From Nipponacmea schrenckii (lineage: Eukaryota; Mollusca; Gastropoda; Lottiidae), in NCBI GenBank assembly GCA_030562195.1, contig CM060200.1, positions 22,421,023-22,485,022 on the forward strand: a DNA stretch of 64,000 nucleotides, in the 5' to 3' direction. This document shows, in pieces, positions 14,301 to 48,577 of this stretch; position 1 is the first letter of the stretch; each line of letters begins with the position of its first letter. The notes under the pieces were generated by a model. It was not told the origin of the DNA, did not search any database, and saw only the letters and a list, made by a program, of their open reading frames with translations. The position numbers and the translations under genes are program-made.

Positions 14301-14678
14301 TGATTAAATGATAAAATCATTATCTACTAACTTATAAACCTCACCATTTCAATGTCACATCATAAATAGTACAAATTCAAAACTTATCAATGAATAAAAT
14401 TTTAGTCTTCTTTATCTAAATATTAATATATCATTAGATATTTATATCTGAAATAATTGTATCAAAATGTAGACAGGGAAATGAGGACAAAGCCTCTATA
14501 ATGAGTGATTTGATTTGATTAGATTGGTTAAGATTTCCTAGAAAGATTCTAGGGCCAAATTTGAATTCACAAAATTAAGATATAAATACATTATTTCCCT
14601 CACATGTATTACCACACCATCGAGGAAACATGGTGACTTGAGGTGTGGTTTGGACACAATTTCTTTAGAGATGTTTAA
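11320..14678. other. intergenic non-coding DNA upstream of the C1orf87-like gene
   Basis: AT-rich with no protein-like frame. It should contain the promoter and 5' UTR of the minus-strand C1orf87-like gene, but I see no clear TATA box or upstream exon. A TACCGGTA palindrome lies at 14223-14230. Confidence 0.5.
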
Positions 14679-14841
14679 CCCTTTGAACCCTGAGTGTAAT
14701 TTAGATAGAACGTCATATACCCTGAGCTCCAAGCAATATTTCTTAATTTGTATGACGTTAACATTGTATGATGTTTACCGGCTTATAGGGTATATATCAT
14801 ATAAGGATGAGCCGGTATACCCGCTTCTAGGGTTGAAAGGG
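14679..14841. mobile_element. piggyBac-like MITE with TTAA target sites
   Basis: The left end CCCTTTGAACCCTGAG follows TTAA (14675-14678). The right end GGGTTGAAAGGG is followed by TTAA (14842-14845). The ends are imperfect inverted repeats beginning CCCTTT, as in piggyBac-type elements, which insert at and duplicate TTAA. The 163-bp element has no transposase and must be non-autonomous. Confidence 0.75.
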
Positions 14842-15534
14842 TTAAAAGAAGTTTTTAAAACTTTTTTTTTGTGCTTTGGGAAACTGATTTGTGCAATTTC
14901 AATTTTCGGTCAAACCTCTATGTTTTAGAAAATAGAAAAGAGAATTGTTATTCAATATTAGCATCAAAACAGCCTTCTGGTACTACTAATGAACACTTAA
15001 AGAGACTGAGTTTTTTCCAATCTCTGAAAAACAATTTATTTGACCTGGAGAACTTTGTGGGTAGACTACAGTAGGCTTTTCATAAAATTAATTTAAAAAT
15101 TGAATTTTGAATGCCAGGGTTTTTTACATCAACAGATAAAGAAAATCAAATCTGAGTTGCTTTAAATATCTAAAATGAATATGGTCAAACGAAAACCTTT
15201 CACTGTATAAATTACCAGCCTATAATAGTCATTCATATAAAAAAGCCAATTCTTATTCACACTATATAGCTAGGTCACTCTGGAACCCATCTAGGACATG
15301 AATTACTCCATTTCTGCAATAGTGTTTAGAATTATAATAAAACATCACTGTAAGCTGTTTAAGTTTTGGTTTAAACAATATTTATTTCATTTTTCTATAA
15401 AAATAGCAAATGATGAAGATCTAATTTAAAATAAGGAATTAGTCGATCTGGAAACAAGATTGAAGCTTATATAAATCAATCTCGACCGTATAATAATACA
15501 AGTACACATTTACAATTTACGATGAAGCAATAGG

Positions 15535-15730
15535 GGCATGGCGGGATGACTTTATTGATTGATTTAACACAGTAAGGGTTGTCTGATCGGTCTGAAAATT
15601 GCCACGTTTCGTGTCGATATCGCGATTGGAAAATAATTTCAGATGCGATGCGGCGAAAGGGACATAGTGGGGTTACTTTATCGATTGATTTACACCAAAA
15701 GACTTGTCTGATCAGTCTGGAAATTGCTGC
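15535..15730. repeat. two diverged copies of a ~125-bp unit
   Basis: Similar blocks start near 15535 and 15660. Each has a GGG-CAT-type start, 'actttat(t/c)gattgattta', then 'ttgtctgatc(g/a)gtctg' and 'aaattgc'. The minus strand is open across both (15476-15841), but the peptide is merely the repeat read twice and matches no family I know, so I treat it as a non-coding repeat. Confidence 0.6.
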
Positions 15731-15841
15731 TATTTCACCATTATCCAATTTATCGCAAGAAATTTCAGTCATTTCAACTCTTTGAAAAATAATTAAAAAT
15801 AGAAGGAATGGTCGGAATCGTCTGAAATTTGCTGTAAACAT

Positions 15842-16790
15842 TCAGGACACATATAAGTATCCCTCTGCCAAGTTTCAAATCGATAGCTTTACGGGAAGTT
15901 GGGGGGTGCGTAAGTAAAACAGTGCCTAAATTATCAGTCTATGAGTCTAGACTAGGCCTTAAATGCCATAGTCTACTATTACTAGTGGGCCTAGGCCTAT
16001 GCCTATGATCCATTGTCATCAATGACATAATAGGCCTATCTATTAGTCTTACTCAAATCTAGACAGAGTCAAAAAAAAAAAGGATTGTTATTATACCTCA
16101 AACACTTACTTCTAAAATGAAATTAAAATATGTATAGAATGATAAACAAGTCCTTACCCTTCTTCCAAGTTTTGGCATTATCAGTATCAATGGGCCTTAT
16201 TTATATATCAACTTTTTCACAAACTCATTATGTTCATACAGAATCTGTTCTATCCATGACACTCTACATAACTATAGGCTAAATGTCTAGAATGACAATA
16301 GTGTTGCTAACACGCTTTATCAGTGCTGACATGACATTCATTCACTACACTAAATGATTTACATGTGAAAGGCTAAGATTTTTACCGCATTGTTCTTTTT
16401 ATAGTTCCGTTGCTGTTTACAACTCAATACAGAGCTACGCAAGTTAGTTTGGTATTTGATCTATTAAATTGTGTAAATCTATGCAACATTTCAATTTAAT
16501 TGGAAACTGTTTGAATATCGTTCACTGATAAATATAAATAGCAAAGATCTTAACTATAAATGCTGACTGCTGACTTTTATTGATTAACTGCAGTTAAATT
16601 AAGTTTTCCATTAATCAAATTTAACATTTATTTTCGTACATAGCAGACGAATTTCAATTAGACAGCCATCACAAACTACGAAAACCACAACATAGCCTAT
16701 TTTTGTCTTTTGCTTCTCAGAGATTTTCAAATAGTTGTTGTAAATTGTCATTTTACTGAAAGGGTAACTATCTGCAATCATTCTACCTAG
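15842..16790. other. intergenic non-coding DNA
   Basis: No gene recognised. The stretch 15930-16060 is rich in taggcctat-type short motifs. Confidence 0.4.
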
Positions 16791-16955
16791 TACAAAACGA
16801 AGACCCTAAGACCTAAGACTTTGTGGGGTCTTCCTTTTTTAGGTCTTTGTTTTTTACCTTGTGGCGTGGGGTCTTCCTTTTTTAGGTCTTCGTTTTTTAC
16901 ATCGTTGGGTCTTCCTTTTTTAGGTCTTAGGTCTTTGGGTCTTCGTTTTGTACAC
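16791..16955. repeat. strand-biased minisatellite (GGTCTTCGTTTTTTAC-like units)
   Basis: Repeated blocks of gggtcttccttttttaggtc with gtcttcgttttttac give a strongly pyrimidine-rich plus strand (purine-rich minus strand). The apparent Lys/Arg/Pro-rich frame on minus is a by-product of the repeat. Confidence 0.8.
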
Positions 16956-18208
16956 ACCCCCAAGAATGTCAAGTTGGCCATTCAAATTCAAATATCAGTC
17001 TTAGTTAAAATGTACGTTTTGGTGAAAATGCAAATTTCACATATTTGGATTCTTGTAGCCTACTTGATAATGATGTTGTTCTTGATGCTGTTTCATCAAC
17101 CAAAATAAAATATATTTCATAAGTTTCTCAAAAGTTCTCAGAAATTCAGAAAAAACAAAACAAATTTAATCAAATCATAATTCAAAACCAGATTTTATTG
17201 TGATAAAAATACTATGAAAACTTTAAGCTAAGTTAGAAATAAAAAAAAAAAGTATCTTATAAATATTTTATTCATTAACTGACAATATTTTAGTTGATTA
17301 TATTGAGTAATCAAAAGGTACATGCATCAATAAATTATACTGCCCAACAAATTACAAAATTTACTAACTTGGTTTAAGCTATAAAAATATAATTCTTCGA
17401 AATGGACCCTGAGAATTTTGCTTTATCCATTTTAATCAAATCAAAAACATAAAATGTATACAAGTTTCATGATGTGTTACAAATAACATATTTTATAAAG
17501 ACAATAAATGTTTTAAGCAAAAAGCATATATACATGTACATGTATTAATAAAATGACCAATAATGTGTACAAAAATGTTAGTAAATCTGTAGTTTCATTT
17601 ACTGGATATTATTTGTGTAAAAGGATAAAAAAGAAAAGGATCAATAGAAGAATAGAAATTGAAAATAAAGCAATTACCGGTATATAGTTTAACTTAAATT
17701 TAACAAAATATATCATTAAACTTAATAAATTTGACAAATGTAACAAATGTGCTTGGCATCCAGTAACTTCAGACAAGCACTAATTATTATAGTAAAGGTT
17801 TATTTTGAAAAAAAGGAGAATATAGTAACAATAATGTAATAAGTAAAATATATCATGTAATACTAGTATAATAGAAAAGTCAATAATGGATTAAGCTTAT
17901 ATATTTCATATTAATTCGACACAGGTACACTTCAACCATGTTTAGTGTTTTTAATTCAAATCATGAACAATTAAAGACTAGTTTTCACTATAACAAGTCA
18001 CCTGTCGCTTTGAGATTGTAGTAAAACAATGACAGTAGAGCATTAACAATACTAATGAATAAATTCAATTACATTTAACTAATACAATGCAAAAATGACT
18101 GTATTATGATTTAGACAAATAAAAGACTGACCTTTGCCCTATTCAACAATAAAAATGAAAAAAAAAATATAAAAGATCATTGCTCCATAAAGTGTTGTTG
18201 CGTTACAA
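16956..18208 (-). other. probable DPYD 3' UTR and downstream DNA
   Basis: Very AT-rich with no protein-like frame, directly after the DPYD stop codon. Several minus-strand AATAAA hexamers occur, for example at about 17193-17198. The real cleavage site cannot be chosen from sequence alone. A TACCGGTA palindrome lies at 17675-17682. Confidence 0.45.
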
Positions 18209-35481
<17,273 letters not shown>

Positions 35482-35738
35482 GAACTACTTGTTCTTTCAG
35501 TCACTGACCAACCTACATCGACAGCTGAGGGTTAGTGTATAATAGTCTGGAAAAACAAATATAGGCCAAATAAGCCAAGGTTATCCAGACAAAATTTAAA
35601 CATTATTATCTCCCTTGAATACACTTTCTGTAAAGAGGCGAAATAGGTCATGCCTGAGAGAAGGAAAAAATCAAAAATTGAAAAAAAAATAATAAGTAAA
35701 GGCGTAGATCGATAGACTTCAGGCAACAGTTCAGCAGT
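35482..35738. promoter_or_regulatory. shared upstream region of DPYD (-) and HDAC3 (+)
   Basis: Only 257 bp separate the two start codons, so both core promoters and 5' UTRs must lie here unless upstream exons exist. No clear TATA box was seen. A bidirectional promoter is inferred from layout. Confidence 0.6.
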
Positions 35739-40916
<5,178 letters not shown>

Positions 40917-41358
40917 TGAATTATCTATAAATAAGTCTTACTTTAAATGGCAGCTTTGTAAATAATCATTGTATAAGCACCCTGATTGTCATTCTCTCTT
41001 ACCTCATTATGGAAACTGTAAATAATATAATTATGAACAATTCATGTTGATAGACAGGTAATTACACAAAGCAATCATAGTTCATTGTATGTACCCATAA
41101 CTTAAAATCAATCAATTATATATCATTAGATGTATATTTCATACAATAATCTTAACTCTGAGCAACATTTCAACCTTTCTAGATTATAATTATTATTTAA
41201 ATCAAGAAGTGAAGGTTACTGTAATATGTTCCTTTCTTGTCAGCACCTATGGGCGCAAATGTTGTTAATTTCATATCAAATATGTATATCATGTTATTAT
41301 TTCACTCATAATCCTATCATCAATGTCATGTCTTAATGTAAAGTGCTAAACATGTTTC

Positions 41359-41364
41359 TTTATT
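41359..41364 (-). promoter_or_regulatory. candidate ERCC8 polyadenylation signal
   Basis: AATAAA on the minus strand, 225 bp past the ERCC8 stop codon. Chosen by position only. Confidence 0.35.
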
Positions 41365-41374
41365 GTCTGTAGGT

Positions 41375-41380
41375 AATAAA
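41375..41380 (+). promoter_or_regulatory. candidate HDAC3 polyadenylation signal
   Basis: AATAAA on the plus strand, about 460 bp past the HDAC3 stop codon. It is the clearest such hexamer that I noticed in this gap. Confidence 0.4.
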
Positions 41381-41588
41381 AATATAAGTCTAAAATAATG
41401 AAACAAATAATATGATGTTCTCTTTAAATATTCTTATTAACAAATATACAAAATTTACATTGGTATACCACATTCATTCTATATAACATTCATATCAAAC
41501 ATTCATTCTGTAATTTACATTATAATAATTCCAAAGTAATTGTGATCAAAGGCAAAGTATTTGAAGGTGAAATGTCTCCCTGATTTTT

Positions 41589-43550
41589 TTAGTCATCATC
41601 ATCACTCCAAGTGTCTGTTGTAGCTGCTATTCTTGATGTAAAATTACTTTTCTCTTTACTGTTGAGTTTTATACAATTTTCAAAGACATCATCAGTACTG
41701 GGTAACCATACTAGAATGTTTCTATCATTACCACCGCTATATAACTCTTGTTTATCACAATGATATACACAACAATTCACTTGATTATAATGCCCACGTA
41801 ATATTTTGATTCTTGTTCCTTCATGTAGGTCAAATAACATTATGTTACTATCATCTGGTACCATAATTACATCTGGACAGTTACCAGTTGTTACCGAGAT
41901 TCCAAGAGATTTACGTCCGTCGTTTGATATACTGCCATAATTCACTAAACAGTTTTTACCTGTATTAGTATTCCACAGTCTGAGCCTATTATCTGTACCA
42001 AATGTTACTAAATGTAAGCCATCATCAGTGAAACATAATCCATTCACACGTCCATTGTGAGCTGTTTTTACTAAAATACAAAAATTTAGTTTTTTTTTTT
42101 AAGTATGGGACATTTCTATTAACATAAGAATGATTTGAAACCAAAATATGTCTTTTGATTCTTGTTTAATTTGACACAAACGTACCACAGAAATATAAAC
42201 TGTTGTCATTTCAAAAACCAACTTGCTTGAGGATACTGCCAATGGGTTGGTGTCTGTGAAAATGGTATTTGTGCCTATGCAGGTTATAATAAACTATTAA
42301 CATTACCTTTATCGTGAGCAGAAGCAGCTTCTCCATTATGTTGGTCTAATGACATAATACTCCCTTTAGCTTTTCTTATATCCCATAATAATACACCATT
42401 ATCAGAACTACAATTGGTGAAAAATAAAATTATAATAACTTTAATAGAGTTGCTATAGGCAATCTTCCCTGGGATCTTTCTACATAAAACTACAATAACA
42501 TTTCCATAATGGTGAAAAATAACTTTGTGCCGAGACAACATGAAAAAGATATCGATGAAAATTTACATATTCCTTTTGTAGGTACCTTTTATTATCAACG
42601 CTCAGAATAGTTACGTATTTAGACTTTGGTCGAAAACGTATTGTAATTTAAATTTGTCCTTTTCATTTTGTTAAATATAGTACCTCAGATAATCACATTG
42701 TATAGATACCTACCTTCCTGATGCTAAGATAAACTCATCTCTTGTTGACCATTTCACACAGAGAACAGCTGATTTATGACCTTTTAACATTTGACTATAA
42801 GATCCTGCTCTGAGATCTATTAATTTGATGGTTGACTTCTCACATCCCACTGCAATTAAACTGTGCTTAGTTGAAACTGGGGACATATGATGACTGTATA
42901 TGATGCCCTCAAATGTGTAAGAATCAGCTGGCTGAAATAAAATAACATTATTTTCTAAACATGATCAAAGAATTACATTAATCTAATTCTGAAAAAAAAA
43001 TTTTTTAGTTGCATAGAAAGAAACATGAAACAAAATCAAAATCAAACTTACCAGTAGTTTATTTGTATCCCATACTTTAAGTTCTTTATCAGTGCCACTC
43101 GTTGTAAATAATCCAGTGTCTAAAGGATACCATTGAACAGTTTCAACACTTCTTTTATGGGCATGGTTACTGGAGTTAGGAATATGGCAAATTTGTCGAT
43201 ATCTTAGTTTATCTTCACCTGGTAAGTCTTCAAGATCATGAATAGCTATTGAACCATTTCCACCTCCAGATAATAAACTGAATAATAAATGGATGATGAT
43301 GGTAACTGTTTTATGACAATTTGCAAAGCTATCATAAGCATTCAGGAAAGAAAATATGAACAATATGTACTTACTATCTATTCTCAATAGAATCAATATC
43401 CAATGCATTGACTACTCCAAGAGCGTTGCTTTTTTCAATGTCTCGATGTTTACTCAATTCAAGACTATAAATACGTCGAGCTACCTCTGCTCTTCGCAGA
43501 AGTGAGGGGTCTGAGGTGCCAGACTCACGGCTGGTCAATAATTTTAACAT
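41589..43550 (-). CDS. ERCC8: DNA excision repair protein ERCC-8 (CSA)
   Basis: WD40 substrate receptor of the CRL4-CSA ubiquitin ligase in transcription-coupled nucleotide excision repair. Five exons join in phase: 43375-43550, 43052-43277, 42714-42931, 42307-42407 and 41589-42070. The protein is 400 aa (human 396). The N-terminal helix that docks on DDB1 is recognisable (LLRRAEVARRIYSLEL). WD-type repeats follow, with SVETVQWYPLDTGLF, DKELKVWDTN, YSHHMSPVSTKH, GVLLWDIRKAKGS, SLDQHNGEAAS, the NGLCFTDDGLHLVTFGTDNR block and GHYNQVNCCVY. The C-terminus DTWSDDDD is acidic, like human AWSSSDEEG. It has far fewer exons than vertebrate ERCC8 (12 from memory). It is head to head with RCL1 and convergent with HDAC3. 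Confidence 0.97.
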
Positions 43551-43917
43551 GGCATTATTACTTGATGTCTTAATAATAAAACATACTGAGAAAACTTATA
43601 AAAATTTCTAATTTCAATCGATTGCAAAACACAACTCTTTTGTGAAAGAAGTTCTAAAAGATACGGTTAACTCAAAATAAAGAATAAAGCTTTATCATTA
43701 TAAAACGAAATACTGATCTTTTCACACCTTTTATTGTAACTATATCTTACAAATTTAAAAATAAAATCAACATTGTTACGATATTGATGTAAATTGAAGA
43801 AAGCAAATACATATTGTATGGTATTGGCGTATTATTTTTCGTTCGTTTCAAGTTTCGTAGATTTCTGTATTTGTGCGTTAAGGAAAAGACAACTCTACCG
43901 TTTACAACACGTGAAAA
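43551..43917. promoter_or_regulatory. shared upstream region of ERCC8 (-) and RCL1 (+)
   Basis: 367 bp between start codons and AT-rich. Bidirectional promoter inferred from layout; no specific element identified. Confidence 0.55.
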
Positions 43918-46777
43918 ATGTCAACAAACACATTACATTACGAGGGATGCAATTTCTTTCGACAAAGACTGGTTTTAGCAACAGTTAGTGGTCGATCAGT
44001 TAAGATAAAAAAGATACGTTCTAAAGATGATGATCCAGGTCTCAAGGGTATGAAAATTAAATATTCCATATCATTCATTGCTAAGAAAAATTAAAATGAA
44101 TGACCAATTATGGCATCAAATTTGTGTACTTCTATTTTTCCTCAGTTATAAATCCCTTTTTGTCTTTTTTCCAGATTTCGAAGCAAGCTTTATACGATTA
44201 TTAGACACACTTACTAATGGTTCTAAAATAGTTGTCAGTGAAACAGGTAGGTTATGCAGATTAGTGATCAAAATTTAAAAACATGCAAATTAGTTTTAAA
44301 GGACCGGTTTAAATATATTTGTCATCAAAATTATCCACAGGCCTTACCAAAATCACTATTGAACATATCAGCTAGCTTGGAAAAGACTTTGAATAATATT
44401 TTATTTTTTTATTTCAGGAACAAATTTGTTGTATCAGCCAGGAATTTTAGTGGGAGGATCATTCGAACATGATTGTAATCCACAAAGGTCTATAGGTTAC
44501 TTTTTAGAGGCCATAATTCTACTAGCTCCTTTCACCAAAAAACCAATCACTGCAAAATTAAGAGGAGTTACAAATGACAAAATAGATCCTTCTGTAAGTA
44601 TGCTAAGTACTATATCTTTTTGTTTTATTTCTTGCAAACGTTTAACTTTGTTCATTTATATGATTACATTTATTTGTTTCATTTTCAGGTTGATTTAATT
44701 CGTTTAACAACTTTACCTATTCTCAAAAAATTCTTAGGCACAGATGAAGGAGTAGAAATCAAGGTATATTATCATTTGGATTAAAAACATTGTCATTTTA
44801 TAAGCTAATGGAATCACTTTGTATACAAACATTGGTATGCTTCCAAAGATTTCCATCATAAAGAAGTGTTTTTTAAGTGAGTGAAACATTGACTTGCCTA
44901 ATCAACATTGAAATATGATGAAAATTGGTTATAGGATAGAAAAGGGTTAACTTAATTATATTATATGTTTCAGATTAATAGAAGAGGTGCTGCCCCTGAC
45001 GGTGGAGGAGAAGTTTTATTCACATGTCCATGTCGTCAGAAATTACGTCCAGTACAGTTCATAGATCCAGGAAAAATCAAACGAATTAGAGGAATAGCGT
45101 ATCCTTTGAATTTTAATAGTGTTTTTGGTGTCATAAAAGGAGATGTGGGTTCTTTATAATATTTCAATACCTTTACATATTTATATAGTTATTCAGATGG
45201 GACACTAAGCCATGGCCCTGTTTGATGCAGGCTGTACATGTTTAAAATACCTTGATAATTGAGAATTGCAAAATGTGTAAGCTTATGCAGCCGTCCTGGT
45301 GAATTTACCTCATTGGACATGGCATTGCTCATTAGGTGCAGAAGAGTAGAAATTTAAGTTAGCTATTTTATTCATCATTTGAACCATGGACATATCCTTA
45401 ACATGTAAAAGATGGGCAGCGCGGGTGTCGCCAGCAGTAACAAACAGAATGGTTGATGCTACAAGAAGTATATTAAATAAATTTTTAACAGATATTTATA
45501 TTTATACGGATCATGTCAAAGGCAGTCAATCTGGCAAGTGAGTACAATTATAAAACTCTTAATTGGATTCACCCTCAGTTTGTTTGATTTATTGCTAGTA
45601 GCAATTAGTAAGATTAGTAATAAGTTGATAAAAATAAAATTGTGTGCTCTATTCGAAAATCTGTAACTATGTTTTTGCAGCATAATAATAAGCCATCCTT
45701 AATTGATATATATTTCAGGTCTCCAGGGTTTGGTTTAACACTTGTTGCTGAAACAACAAATGGTGCATTTCTTGGAGCTGAACAGTCATCCAGTGCTAAA
45801 GGATCTGGTGACCCTCCTACAATACCTGAAGATTTAGGCAAAGAAACAGCCAAAAATTTACTGGAAGAAATATATAGGGTAAACCAAATTAATTTCCTTT
45901 CTATTGTAAGTTATTACAATCTTACAATGTAAACCTTTCCATGGTTAAAAATACATTTTATTTCATATTCTTTACATTAATAGACTAACAAGTTTAAAGA
46001 TGTGAATCGACCTGGTGAACCAAACTAATAAAGAAATATGATTGTCTATCAATTGCAATTATTTTGTAATTCTTATGTTTCTAAAATTATATGGTGTTTC
46101 TAATAAGTTTCATGTCATTTCGTGTTTTTAAAAAATATTTTGAAATCCTTCTTGCTGTTTATGTTTACAAATTTATGTTTTTAGGGAGGTTGTATTGATA
46201 CCACTAATCAAAGTGTAGCAGCATTATTTATGGTATTGGGGCAACAAGATGTTTCTAAAGTTCAAATAGGACAATTAACTCCTTACAGGTGAAATAATAT
46301 TTCAATAGATGGGAACAAATATATCATTCCTATTAAAACAAGGAGGTATATTACCTTGATGTTAACAAGTAGTAGAGTTGGTTATATTTAAATTCATGCC
46401 ATTGCCATTGGAACTTATGAACATAATACCCCATGTATTTTTACATTCCATGTCAAATCTATCAGATCTCCTCCTCTATCAAAAGTGTATAAGTTGACTT
46501 ATCCTAATTTGAAATGCATCTTCTCTTGTTAAACAGGAGAAATTTTCATAGTAAAGTTTTATATATCAATCATTAATTACCGTATTTATTTATCATATTT
46601 CTAATTTTTTTCAGCATTCAGTTCTTACGGCATATAAAAGATTATTTTCAATTAATGTTTAAAATTGATCCAGTAAAAGTTGCAGAAGAAGAGGAAGATT
46701 TACAGATAGGAGGAGAGAAATTATTATTAACTTGTGTTGGTATAGGATATTCTAATGTTAGTAAAGCTATTTTATAA
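43918..46777 (+). CDS. RCL1: RNA 3'-terminal phosphate cyclase-like protein
   Basis: Nucleolar factor of 18S rRNA maturation that acts with BMS1 in the SSU processome; related to RNA cyclases but not itself a cyclase. Nine exons: 43918-44047, 44175-44246, 44418-44593, 44689-44763, 44974-45098, 45412-45537, 45719-45878, 46185-46288 and 46615-46777. The protein is 376 aa (human 373). Motifs: GCNFFRQRLVLATVSGR, DFEASFIRLLD, LRGVTNDKIDPSVD, RRGAAPDGGGEV, DPGKIKRIRG, IYIYTDHVKG, SPGFGLTLVAETT, PEDLGKETAKNLLEEIYRGG, LGQQDVSKV and the C-terminal TCVGIGYSNVSKAIL. The exon 5/6 junction is the least certain: the donor reads GC|GTATCC and the acceptor I chose (45411) gives ARVSP as in the family. Part of its last intron reappears downstream at 47138. 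Confidence 0.96.
46360..46491 (+). repeat. RCL1 intron segment with a second copy at 47138-47269
   Basis: The 132-bp stretch from tgttaacaagtagtagagtt to caaaagtgtata is almost identical to 47138-47269. It lies in the last intron of RCL1 and has no coding content. Confidence 0.9.
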
Positions 46778-47116
46778 TCCATGTTTGTGTTATTATTTTT
46801 ACTAAATGTTTATTAGGCAATAATATTTTGAATAGGTTCTTACAATCTTTTTACAATCCACGGTATTATTTCACCTTTGATGTCGACGACGATTACGTAT
46901 TAACCTGTGAACGAATCTATCGGAAAAAGGGGGTTAATAGTAAATAAGAAACATAGTTTACCTTGGATTGAAGTTGGATATAGACCTCAAATCCTTCAAA
47001 CAAGCCCTCGACATTATTTCGAATATTAACCTTGTATCGGTCTATATCTTATACATAAACCAAGAAATGTTGAGAAGTTGTACTTCAATGCTTTAGACTT
47101 CTCAATATAGATGCCT
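46778..47116. other. RCL1 3' flank
   Basis: Probable 3' UTR and spacer. No gene recognised. Slightly GC-richer at 46870-46940. Confidence 0.4.
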
Positions 47117-48426
47117 TTTATACGCCCACATTATAATGTTAACAAGTAGTAGAGTTGGTAATATTTCAAATTCATGCCATTGCCATTGGAACTTATGAAC
47201 ATAATACCCCATGTATTTTTACACTCCATGTCAAATCTATCAGATCTCCTCCTCTATCAAAAGTGTATATTATAATGTGGTCGTATATTGTCGTCGCCCC
47301 TGTCCGTCCGTCCGCCCGTCCACAATTGCTTGTGAACGCAATAGAGGCTACAGTTTTTGTCGGATTTAAATGAAACTTGCTGTGATCATTTATATTGATG
47401 AGATCTCGGACAAGTTCGAAATTGGCTATTTTTCGATGAACGGTTTTTGAGTTATTGACTTAGCCAAAACGCATCAAAATTGGCTTGTGAACGCGATAGA
47501 GACTTTTCATCAGATTTTAAATGAAACTTGCTGTGATCATTTATATTGATGAGATCTTGAACAAGTTTGAAATTGGCGATTTTTCCATGAATGGTTTTTG
47601 AGTTATTGCACTTGACTTAGCCAAAACGCGTCAAAATTGACTTGTGAACGCGATAGAGACTAAAGTTTTCATCAGATTTGAATGAAACTTGCTGTGATCA
47701 TTTATATTGATGAGATCTTGGACAAGTTCGAAATTGGTGATATTTCGATGAATGGTTTTTGAGTTATTGCACTTGACTTAGTCAAAACGCCTCAAAATTG
47801 GCTTGTGAACGCGATAGAGACTACAGTTTTCATCAGATTTGAATGAAACTTGCTGTGATCATTTATATTGATGAGATCTTGGACAAGTTCGAAATTGGTG
47901 ATTTTTAGATGAATGGTTTTTGAGTTATTGCACTTGACTTAGTCAAAACGCCTCAAAATTGGCTTTTGAATGCGATAGAGATCACAATTTCCATTTGATT
48001 TGAATTAAATTTGATGTTATCAGTTATATTGATGAAATTTTGGACAAGTTTGATCGTGATAATTTTTGGGTGAACGTTTTTTGAGTTATTGGCCTTGACC
48101 AAGTCAAATTGCGTCGAAATAGACTTGTGAACACGATAGAGACAACAGTTTTCATCTGATTGGAATGTGTGATCATTGAAGTTGATGTCATCTTGGTCAA
48201 GTTCGAAATTGATATACTGTTTTTGAGTTATTGCACTTGGCTTAGTCAAAACGCGGCTTGTGATTGCGATAGACAATACAGTTTTCATCTGATTTTAATG
48301 AAATTTGTTGTGAACATTTATATTGACGAGAACTTGGATTAGACCTAAATAATCTTAGAGTTTTTGCCTGTGTTAAAACAGAAAATATATTTTAAAGTGG
48401 GCGTATCATGCTAGGCAACCACTTGT
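47117..48426 (-). mobile_element. repeat-cored element, copy A2 (inverted) with an inserted RCL1 intron piece
   Basis: This is the reverse-complement relative of A1. It starts ttttatacgcccac, has the CCGTCCGTCCGCCCGTCC simple repeat, then about six ~165-180-bp units (gagttattgcacttgactta, ttgtgaacgcgatagagact, aatgaaacttgctgtgatca), and ends aaagtgggcgtatcatgctagg plus caaccacttgt. The terminal palindrome is split by the 47138-47269 segment, which is flanked by attataatg on both sides. It lies between RCL1 and NRDC. Confidence 0.85.
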
Positions 48427-48577
48427 TCTCATTGCCATTAAGTCTACATATACTTGTGTGTAACTTTTCAATTATCCCAATTGCTTGTGTTTAACCAAAT
48501 AGAAGCTCACTATATATGAAATAATTAAGCATAAAAACACTGACTTGCTTAAAAATTTATTACTATCCTATATAAAA

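Larger units (their letters stand above)
40917..41588. other. convergent 3' region between HDAC3 and ERCC8
   Basis: It holds the 3' UTRs of both genes (672 bp between stop codons). AATAAA occurs on plus at 41375-41380 and on minus at 41359-41364. If both are used, the two transcripts nearly meet or overlap. Confidence 0.5.

Noticed and set aside
15476..15841. 121-aa minus-strand open frame as a gene
   Set aside because: It is two copies of one DNA repeat read through, with no intron context or family similarity.
16787..16981. Lys/Arg/Pro-rich minus-strand frame
   Set aside because: Created entirely by the pyrimidine-rich minisatellite.
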